This document shows, in pieces, positions 1 to 5,178 of a DNA stretch of 5,178 nucleotides (position 1 is its first letter; each line of letters starts with the position of its first letter). The stretch comes from Cytophagales bacterium (GTDB lineage Bacteria; Bacteroidota; Bacteroidia; Cytophagales; Cyclobacteriaceae), in the NCBI GenBank assembly GCA_020063545.1, contig JAGUUF010000367.1, forward strand, positions 1 through 5,178. Direction: 5' to 3'. The notes under the pieces were generated by a model. That model saw nothing but the letters and a program-made list of their open reading frames with translations. It was not told the DNA's origin and searched no databases. Position numbers and translations under genes: made by a program.

Positions 1-701
1 ATGAAAAGAATTTACCGAAGGACACGGTAATACGGACATACGATTTAAAGACCTATGAGTACCGTATACAGCCTGAAGATAATCTTTCGGTTCGGTTTGA
101 AAGCCTCACCCCGGAGGAATTCGACATCTTCAACCGCAACCTGCAGGGTAATATCAATTTCAATCTTACCCAGGGCAATGCCCTTCTTATTGGCGAGCTG
201 GTTGATCCGAACGGTGAAATCAGTTACCCGGTTATCGGTAAAGTAAAAGTAGCGGGCCATACGGTATATGAAGTTCAGGACAAACTGCAGAAACTCGCTG
301 ATGAGTACCTGAAGTCGCCTGTGGTTAAAGTAAGGCTCATCAATTTCAGGTTTACCATATTGGGCGAAGCAAAACAGGAGGGAACAGTAATTCTCCCGAA
401 TAACCGTGTTAATTACATAGAGGCTATCGGCCTGGCCGGGGGACTAACGGATTTAGCCGATAAACGCAATATCAAGCTTATCCGACAGATCAATGGTAAA
501 GCCGAAGTGCGGTATATTGATTTACTGGATGAGAACTTCGTAAACAAACCCGAGTATTTTGTGTACCAGAATGACATTCTGATTGTTCCGGCACTGCGAC
601 AGCGTCCTTATCAAACGTATTTTGGCAAGAACCTGTCCTTATTCATATCGTCATTGTCGTTACTCCTGATTACGATAACGCTAATTAACTCAATTGACTG
701 A
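1..701 (+). CDS. Polysaccharide export protein, OPX/Wza family (5'-truncated)
   Basis: Outer-membrane polysaccharide export protein that should form the exit channel for capsule or exopolysaccharide, working with the kinase encoded next. The frame is open from base 3 with no start in view. It gives 232 residues, and the signal peptide, the usual lipoprotein Cys and the true start lie outside the window. Numbering within the fragment, residues 20-32 carry the export-domain signature (YRIQPEDNLSVRF). Residues 71-113 (GEISYPVIGKVKVAG and onward) complete the polysaccharide export domain, and residues 117-195 look like an SLBB domain (FTILGEAKQEGTVILP, then EAIGLAGGLTD). A hydrophobic helix at about 211-228 (LSLFISSLSLLLITITLI) ends the protein. 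It corresponds in position to the C-terminal membrane helix of Wza, but is more uniformly hydrophobic. The stop overlaps the next start by one base, indicating an operon. A GTG at 321 is an internal Val codon, not the start. The family is clear; naming it wza would be by analogy only. Confidence 0.93.
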   Translation, partial: EKNLPKDTVIRTYDLKTYEYRIQPEDNLSVRFESLTPEEFDIFNRNLQGNINFNLTQGNALLIGELVDPNGEISYPVIGKVKVAGHTVYEVQDKLQKLADEYLKSPVVKVRLINFRFTILGEAKQEGTVILPNNRVNYIEAIGLAGGLTDLADKRNIKLIRQINGKAEVRYIDLLDENFVNKPEYFVYQNDILIVPALRQRPYQTYFGKNLSLFISSLSLLLITITLINSID

Positions 702-703
702 TG
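699..703 (+). promoter_or_regulatory. TGATG stop/start overlap, likely translational coupling
   Basis: The TGA of the export gene (699-701) shares its last A with the ATG of the kinase gene (701-703). There is no purine-rich ribosome-binding sequence just upstream (the bases read taactcaattgac). Re-initiation by ribosomes finishing the export gene is therefore the likely way the kinase is translated. This would keep outer- and inner-membrane export partners in a fixed ratio. The overlap is seen directly; coupling is inferred. Confidence 0.7.
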
Positions 704-3046
704 GCTGAGTCGTTTTTAGATCAGGACACCCGGCAGGCGCCCCAAAGTACTACGCTTGATTTTAAGCGCGTGTTGTACAGGGCATTGCAGTACTGGTACC
801 TGATTGTATTGTCTGTAATGGTTGCGGTTAGCATTGCGTTTTTCTATAACCGCTACTCCGTGCCTGTTTACGAAATCAATGCCTCCATTATAATAAGAGA
901 AACGCAGGAGCCCAGCGAGGGTAAGTTGCTTTACAATAATCCTATTGTAAGCCCTTACCGCAATTATTATAACGAAATCTACATTATCCGGTCTATCCCG
1001 TTAATTGAACGTGTAATTGACAGCCTTAATTTCGGGGTATTGTTTTACCGGCAGGGAAAAGTTCTGACCATTGATGCATACCACCATGTTCCTGTTGAAG
1101 CACACGTAATTACCGGAACAGAAAATGGTACGCACGCATTCAGTTTAACGATACTTAACGACAACCAGTTTACTCTTAACGATGGAGAAACTACCCTTCA
1201 GTTTGGCGATACTGTAAAGTCTGACAAACTTAAGTTTATTATAACCCGCAAAAACGGACGAAACCTGGAGTCGTATTACAACGATCCTTTTTTGTTAACG
1301 ATTCGGAATACCTCGGCTGCAGCGCGCAGCTATGCCTCCCGGCTGGAGGCCAAGTGGGCCGAACAGGGCGCTTCGGTGGTAAACCTGCGCATCCTGGGGC
1401 AGAACCAGCAGCGCGAACTTGATTTTATGCGCGAACTGATTTATGCGTATCAACGCTACGACCTTGAAAAGAAAAATCAAACAGCCTCCCGCGCCATCAG
1501 TTTTATTGACCGCCAGTTGTCATCCATCCGGGATTCATTGCGATTCTTTGAAATCCAGCTCGAAAAATTTAAGGATAAAAATGTTGTTACCGACCTGAGC
1601 ACCGAGGCATTGCGGGTTTTTCAGAAGCTTGAAGTGCTCGAAACCCAGAAAACAGCCCTCCTGATTAATGAAAATTATTACCGGTACCTGCGCGAATACC
1701 TAAACAAGGGCACCAACCTTGACCAGGTAATTTTACCGTCATCGGTCGGCATCCAGGACCCGGTAATTACGAAGTTGGTGAGTTCTATGATTGACCTGCA
1801 ACTGGAAATTAAACTGTATGGCGATGCCGACCGGCTGCGTAACCCGCTGATTGCCGATAAACAATCGCGCATTGGGGCTATTAAGAAAGATATCCTGGAA
1901 TCGCTCATCTCCTTGGAAGCAACCGATAAAATTAAAGCTGATCAATTAAATAAACAGATACGCGATGCCGAAAAGCAACTGGCCTACCTCCCTGCGGCTG
2001 AACGCCAACTGGTTACCATTCAGCGCAACTATACTTTGCTTGAAAACCTGTATGTTTTCCTGATGCAGAAAAAATCGGAGGCTGAAATATCGAAAGAGTC
2101 CAGCGTAACCGATATTCTCGTGGTAAACGACCCGCAGGTGAGCGGCCCCATCTCTCCCAAAAAAGTTCAAAATTATACTATCGCTTTTGCCGGTGGGCTT
2201 GTCCTGCCGTTTGCCCTGTTCATTCTTTTTGAAGTAATGAACACCCGCGTGCAGTCGAAGGAAGACATAGAGAAGATAACCCACATGCCGTTTATCGGAG
2301 GGGTGGGGCACAATACTGCCGAAGGAAACCTGATTGTGTACGAAAAGCCCAAATCGGCCGTGGCCGAATCGTTTCGGGCGCTGCGCTCCAACATCGGGTA
2401 TTTTACCGGCTACCAGGATAAAAAGATTATCCTCATCACAAGCTCCATCAGCGGAGAAGGCAAAACGTTTACTTCTGTTAACCTGGCAACCGTGCTTTCG
2501 CTTTCAGGCAAGAAAACCATCATCATCGGGGCCGACATGCGCAAGCCCCGGCTGTACACCGACTTTAATCTGGAGAACACCACCGGGCTTAGCAACTACC
2601 TGGCCGGCCTTGCCACACTAAATGAAATAGTGCAGCAAACCCCGATTGAAAACCTGTACCTGCTCAGCAGCGGCCCCGTTCCGCCAAACCCAAGCGAACT
2701 GCTGATGCGCCCCACACTGGCCGAGTTGTTCAACGGGCTGCTTCAGGAATTTGATTACGTAATCATTGACTCCCCGCCCATTAACCTGATTGCCGATGCG
2801 TTTGAACTGGCCAAGTATGCACACCATACGTTGTATGTGGTGCGCCAGAATTATACGCCCAAGGAAGCGCTGAGGATGGTGGCCGATTATTATGGTGACG
2901 GCAGGCTTAAAAACATCAGCGTGGTGCTGAACGATATTTTTAAATCGGGCCTCGGGTACGGCTACGGGTACGGCTATGGCTACGGGTACAATTACGGCTA
3001 CAGCTACAATGATGATAAAAAGCAGGGAAGTTACTACGAAGATTAA
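701..3046 (+). CDS. Wzc-type polysaccharide co-polymerase / tyrosine autokinase (BY-kinase)
   Basis: Inner-membrane protein that controls polysaccharide chain length and export by cycling between phosphorylated and unphosphorylated states. Domains in order: cytoplasmic N-terminus with a Wzz-type chain-length domain (about 18-110); TM1 at about 32-48; a long periplasmic region predicted largely helical/coiled-coil (about 240-460); a GNVR-like segment (about 430-488, including ERQLVTIQRNY from 434); the pre-TM2 proline motif DPQVSGPISPKK; TM2 at about 492-510; then the cytoplasmic kinase. The kinase shows the EX2RX2R oligomerisation motif (E556, R559, R562), Walker A SSISGEGKT (581-589, K588), Walker A' IIIGADMRKP (D612) and Walker B VIIDSPP (D690). 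The C-terminal tail (752-781) holds 11 tyrosines, nine of them alternating with Gly, Asn or Ser. Its 781 residues suit the fused Proteobacteria/Bacteroidetes type. The ATG at 701 is fixed by its overlap with the preceding stop. No cognate phosphatase (Wzb-like) gene is in view. Confidence 0.97.
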   Translation: MAESFLDQDTRQAPQSTTLDFKRVLYRALQYWYLIVLSVMVAVSIAFFYNRYSVPVYEINASIIIRETQEPSEGKLLYNNPIVSPYRNYYNEIYIIRSIPLIERVIDSLNFGVLFYRQGKVLTIDAYHHVPVEAHVITGTENGTHAFSLTILNDNQFTLNDGETTLQFGDTVKSDKLKFIITRKNGRNLESYYNDPFLLTIRNTSAAARSYASRLEAKWAEQGASVVNLRILGQNQQRELDFMRELIYAYQRYDLEKKNQTASRAISFIDRQLSSIRDSLRFFEIQLEKFKDKNVVTDLSTEALRVFQKLEVLETQKTALLINENYYRYLREYLNKGTNLDQVILPSSVGIQDPVITKLVSSMIDLQLEIKLYGDADRLRNPLIADKQSRIGAIKKDILESLISLEATDKIKADQLNKQIRDAEKQLAYLPAAERQLVTIQRNYTLLENLYVFLMQKKSEAEISKESSVTDILVVNDPQVSGPISPKKVQNYTIAFAGGLVLPFALFILFEVMNTRVQSKEDIEKITHMPFIGGVGHNTAEGNLIVYEKPKSAVAESFRALRSNIGYFTGYQDKKIILITSSISGEGKTFTSVNLATVLSLSGKKTIIIGADMRKPRLYTDFNLENTTGLSNYLAGLATLNEIVQQTPIENLYLLSSGPVPPNPSELLMRPTLAELFNGLLQEFDYVIIDSPPINLIADAFELAKYAHHTLYVVRQNYTPKEALRMVADYYGDGRLKNISVVLNDIFKSGLGYGYGYGYGYGYNYGYSYNDDKKQGSYYED
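2954..3007 (+). repeat. Hexanucleotide tandem repeat encoding a (Gly-Tyr)n kinase tail
   Basis: Six consecutive hexamers fit GGSTAY (2954-2989), alternating GGGTAC and GGCTAC/T. Three degenerate copies follow (AATTAC, GGCTAC, AGCTAC) up to 3007. They encode Gly-Tyr six times, then Asn-Tyr, Gly-Tyr and Ser-Tyr, residues 752-769 of the kinase. The repeat lies exactly in the autophosphorylation tail, so gain or loss of hexamers by slippage would keep frame and change the number of phosphorylatable tyrosines. The repeat is seen directly; length variability is inferred. Confidence 0.9.
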
Positions 3047-3052
3047 TGCCGG

Positions 3053-3883
3053 ATGGTTACTGCGCTGATAAAACGTTACAAGGAACCGTTAAAGAAATTT
3101 TATTTGCGCTACCGCAAGCCTATACTTGCGGTGTACATTCCGCTGCACCGCATTGGCCGTAGGCGGAAGTGCTATGTGTGTGGCAAAACATTTGGCCGGT
3201 TTACCAGGTACAAAGGCGGTTCGGAGTATTTTCCCGAGTGGATTAGCCGGCTTCAGATGGTGGGCAGTGATGTGAACAATTTTGGGTGCCCGTATTGCGG
3301 TTCGTTTGACCGGGAGCGCCACCTGTTCATGTATTTCGATAAACTGGATTTATGGCAGCTGGTTCGGAACGGCCACGTTCTTCATTTTGCGCCCGAAGTT
3401 CACCTTTCGAAACGCATTGAAAAAGAGGGTCCTGCTGAGTATGTAAAAGCCGATTTGTTTCCGGCTAACGCAACCATCCGGAAAGAAGATGCTACCAATA
3501 TTTCCTTTTCCGATGAATCGTTTGACCTGGTGCTGGCCAACCACATCCTGGAACATATACCTGACTACAAAAAGGCACTGCGTGAAATCTGGCGGGTGCT
3601 GAAGCCGGGCGGTACGGCTATTGTTCAAACTCCGTTTTCGAAAGTGCTGAAAAATAATTTTGAGGATGAAGGTATTAATACCCCGGCCCTGCGTGCTTAT
3701 TTTTACGCCCAGCACGACCACGTACGTGTTTATGGTGAAGAACGCTTTATGAGTGCTTTACAGGAAGCGGGCTTTATGTTGGAGATTGCCCGCCACAACG
3801 AGTTGTTTACTGAACAGGAGACAGGGTATTACGGGGTGAACGGGGTTGAGGATTTGATTCGGATAAAGAAACCTGTAAGTTGA
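3053..3883 (+). CDS. Class I SAM-dependent methyltransferase with N-terminal CxxC pairs
   Basis: Predicted S-adenosylmethionine-dependent methyltransferase of 276 residues; substrate unknown. In an export cluster a sugar or glycan intermediate is plausible. The N-terminus is strongly basic (13 Lys/Arg in the first 39 residues), which might favour membrane or polyanion contact. Two Cys pairs, C40-C43 (CYVCG) and C79-C82 (CPYCG, followed by SFDRERH), look like a zinc-binding knuckle set. The methyltransferase core follows: a degenerate motif I, VLHFAPE (109-115), in place of GxGxG; D134 after strand 2 (YVKADLF); EDATNISF (145-152); then the typical methyltransferase-11 block FDLVLANHILEHIPDY (157-172) and EIWRVLKPGGTA (178-189). 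The ATG at 3053 is the only start possible near the in-frame TAA at 3044, which is the kinase stop. The gap is 6 bases with no clear ribosome-binding site. The fold is certain; the metal site is inferred from cysteine spacing. Confidence 0.88.
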   Translation: MVTALIKRYKEPLKKFYLRYRKPILAVYIPLHRIGRRRKCYVCGKTFGRFTRYKGGSEYFPEWISRLQMVGSDVNNFGCPYCGSFDRERHLFMYFDKLDLWQLVRNGHVLHFAPEVHLSKRIEKEGPAEYVKADLFPANATIRKEDATNISFSDESFDLVLANHILEHIPDYKKALREIWRVLKPGGTAIVQTPFSKVLKNNFEDEGINTPALRAYFYAQHDHVRVYGEERFMSALQEAGFMLEIARHNELFTEQETGYYGVNGVEDLIRIKKPVS

Positions 3884-3913
3884 TTAGTTACTGTTATATT
3901 CAGATTAACTGGA
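3884..3913 (+). other. 30-base intergenic gap, no clear signal
   Basis: This is the longest non-coding stretch in the window. It is AT-rich, with only a weak 5-base inverted match (agtta/taact, 15-base spacing). It has no convincing hairpin plus T-run, and no clear Bacteroidetes-type promoter (TTTG at -33, TAnnTTTG at -7). A weak purine run (ctgga) sits just before the phosphatase ATG. It is most likely just a spacer inside one transcript, though it coincides with a visible composition change. Confidence 0.5.
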
Positions 3914-4597
3914 ATGAAAGTCGCTCAATTTCTTAGTGATGTTAAAACTGCAGTTCGTCAAAACCTTGAGCAAATTGTTTCATTGAGATCGGAAAGATTC
4001 CTGAAAGATGACCAAAGTTTTGTAACAAATGGCGATTTATTTTTACAAACCGTTATCCTTGATATTCTGAAAAGTGAACCGGATGTAACGCTTATAACTG
4101 AAGAGGGTTCATTTAGTGAGGTAAAACCGGGTGCTGGTGGTACTATTGTTGTGATAGACCCAATTGATGGAACAGAGAATTTTACATCCGGCCTGCCGGA
4201 GTGGGGAATTTCAATTGCGTGCTTTAAGGATTTCCGGCATGCAGGGTCACTAATTGGTTGTCCCGAAATGGACCTCTGGCTTATGTCGGGCGATCGTGTG
4301 AAAAAATTTAAATCCCGGATTAGGGGATTATCATCTTCCTTGACCATGGATGAACTCATTAAAGCGACACAGGGGCACGAGTACAGGATTTTGGGTTGTT
4401 GTGTTTACAATATGATCAATGTTATACGTGGTTCTTTTCTTTCATTTGAAAATCCGAAGGGGGCTCACAGTTGGGATATACTGGGGGGATTAAATTTAGC
4501 ATTGGAAAATAATTTAAAAGTAACAGTCGATGGTAAACCGTATACTGGAGAATATCTTCAGGCAGATAGAAAGTACCGATTCAGCGTGGAGCACTGA
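3914..4597 (+). CDS. Inositol monophosphatase family protein
   Basis: Mg2+-dependent phosphatase of the inositol monophosphatase / FBPase / bisphosphate nucleotidase superfamily, 227 residues against the usual 250-280 or so. Metal-site motifs are present in order: FVTNGD (36-41) matching the VTxxD element; ITEE (61-64) matching the GEE glutamate, with Thr for Gly; DPIDGTENF (82-90), the family signature; and SWDILGG (186-192), the late WD metal ligand with D188. The RxxGSxA element before the WD is altered to RILGCC (158-163). All metal ligands appear intact, so activity is likely, but the substrate cannot be read from motifs: sugar phosphate, inositol phosphate or adenosine bisphosphate are all possible. 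It follows the methyltransferase by 30 bases, and its 3' end overlaps the next gene by 68 bases. Its sequence looks AT-richer than the upstream genes (the row at 4021-4080 is 19/60 G+C, against 33/60 at 2701-2760). Confidence 0.92.
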   Translation: MKVAQFLSDVKTAVRQNLEQIVSLRSERFLKDDQSFVTNGDLFLQTVILDILKSEPDVTLITEEGSFSEVKPGAGGTIVVIDPIDGTENFTSGLPEWGISIACFKDFRHAGSLIGCPEMDLWLMSGDRVKKFKSRIRGLSSSLTMDELIKATQGHEYRILGCCVYNMINVIRGSFLSFENPKGAHSWDILGGLNLALENNLKVTVDGKPYTGEYLQADRKYRFSVEH

Positions 4598-5178
4598 TAA
4601 TATATTTATTATCGGTAAAGGACCAAGTCTGGATGAACTTGGCGGATTAGAACTGCCTCCTGGGTTAATTATTAACATCAATGATTCTGAGAAGATAATT
4701 CAGGGACATATTGGCATTTTTAGCGGGAACTGGGTTAGGCACAGTCTTAAAGAGCGCGGGTTCAAATGCCGGTATTATTTGGCAGGCAAGCCGTTGCCCG
4801 TTCAGGTTCCTCACGATATGTTGGCACCTGTCCCCCTGGAAATTGATTCGGAGGAATTAATGCTTTATCGTTTTGGATTGGAGGAGTACTATGATGAGTC
4901 ATTTGTATTAATCAATGCGCTTAAAGTATGCCGGCATTTGGCCAGTCGACTCGGGAAAAAATTGGATGTTTATCTGCTGGGTTTCGATTTCTCCACGGCT
5001 AAAGGGGAAGTAAGCAAAAGCCTCGGGGTTGATTATGCAAAAGAAGCACAACCAGACCGGGAATTGGTAGTACACTCTCAGGAATACGACTACTTGCAGT
5101 TTGCAAAATACTTCCAGGACAACCCGACTCTTCAATTGTGGCATGTAGGAAACAAAGACTACAGTGCACTTTCTGCCA
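4530..5178 (+). CDS. Putative GT42/Maf-like glycosyltransferase (3'-truncated)
   Basis: Open frame of 216 codons running off the right edge with no stop. The start is tightly fixed: an in-frame TAA lies at 4521-4523, ATG is at 4530, and the first conserved motif begins at 4608, with no other ATG, GTG or TTG between. The next in-frame Met (M97) lies beyond that motif. Residues 25-34 (IFIIGKGPSL) form a glycine-rich first strand like the G-N/K-GPS motif of CMP-sialic-acid sialyltransferases (GT42) and Maf/DUF115 proteins. INDSE (50-54) follows the second strand. Residues 126-154, ending VYLLGFDFS, then VHSQEYDYLQFAKYF (181-195) and LQLWHVG (201-207) match the layout I recall for the Campylobacter Cst sialyltransferases, where a His in a similar HSxxxD segment is catalytic; here that would be H182. 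The role is inferred from motif order only. Alternatives are a Maf-type nonulosonate transferase, an MptE-like pyrophosphokinase, or an N-terminal domain of a larger enzyme. Confidence 0.6.
   Translation, partial: MVNRILENIFRQIESTDSAWSTDNIFIIGKGPSLDELGGLELPPGLIININDSEKIIQGHIGIFSGNWVRHSLKERGFKCRYYLAGKPLPVQVPHDMLAPVPLEIDSEELMLYRFGLEEYYDESFVLINALKVCRHLASRLGKKLDVYLLGFDFSTAKGEVSKSLGVDYAKEAQPDRELVVHSQEYDYLQFAKYFQDNPTLQLWHVGNKDYSALSA

Noticed and set aside
1..30. ATG at the first base of the window as a gene start
   Set aside because: That frame meets TAA after nine codons. The real gene is in the frame starting at base 3 and has entered from outside the window.
55..246. Short + strand open frame inside the export gene
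   Set aside because: It lies in a different frame over clear OPX-domain coding sequence and shows no recognisable motif.
1946..2394. Antisense open frames opposite the kinase gene
   Set aside because: They mirror a strongly conserved coding region on the + strand and show no domain features or sensible start context. The same applies to antisense frames at 1295-1945, 2410-2827, 3089-3721, 3958-4359 and 4908-5144.
2334..2621. A + strand open frame overlapping the kinase Walker motifs
   Set aside because: It is a frame shadow of the nucleotide-binding domain. The protein it would give is Pro/Ser/Arg-rich and has no family signature.
2954..3007. Repeat as a CRISPR array or a non-coding satellite
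   Set aside because: The units are 6 bases with no spacers, and they sit in frame in the Tyr tail typical of this kinase family.
3045..3053. ATG at 3045 overlapping the kinase stop as the methyltransferase start
   Set aside because: It is in another frame and terminates after about 40 codons. The methyltransferase frame begins at 3053.
3884..3913. Terminator or promoter between methyltransferase and phosphatase
   Set aside because: There is only a 5-base inverted match and no T-run, and no good match to the Bacteroidetes promoter elements.

Overview
The window looks like part of a capsule or exopolysaccharide locus from a Bacteroidota (Bacteroidetes) bacterium, possibly Cytophagales-like. 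The reasons are an outer-membrane polysaccharide export (OPX/Wza-type) gene directly coupled to a fused Wzz-BY-kinase gene (Wzc-type), the C-terminal hydrophobic helix on the OPX protein, the lack of clear Shine-Dalgarno sequences before the genes, and the moderate GC content. The phylum call is inference from style and organisation. There is no rRNA or other taxonomic marker in view.

Layout: all five genes are on the + strand and tightly packed. (1) The 3' part of an OPX gene enters from the left edge and ends at 701. (2) A complete 781-residue tyrosine autokinase / chain-length regulator starts on the last base of the OPX stop codon (TGATG) and ends in a striking Gly-Tyr repeat. (3) Six bases later, in the same frame, comes a 276-residue class I SAM methyltransferase with two CxxC pairs. 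(4) After 30 bases, and with visibly AT-richer sequence, comes a 227-residue inositol-monophosphatase-family protein. (5) A fifth gene starts inside gene 4 (68-base overlap), runs off the right edge without a stop, and resembles the GT42 / Maf (DUF115) sialyltransferase-like fold.

How they may work together: genes 1 and 2 form the trans-envelope export machine. The kinase sits in the inner membrane and sets polymer length through phosphorylation of its Tyr tail, and the OPX protein forms the outer-membrane channel. Genes 3 to 5 are probably the start of the glycan-specific part of the cluster: a methyltransferase of unknown substrate, a sugar-phosphate or nucleotide phosphatase, and a putative glycosyltransferase. 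The GT42/Maf-like motifs in gene 5 raise the possibility of a nonulosonic-acid (sialic-acid-like) glycan, but that is inference. No RNA genes, insertion sequences, CRISPR arrays, convincing promoters or terminators were found, and no intergenic stretch is longer than 30 bases.
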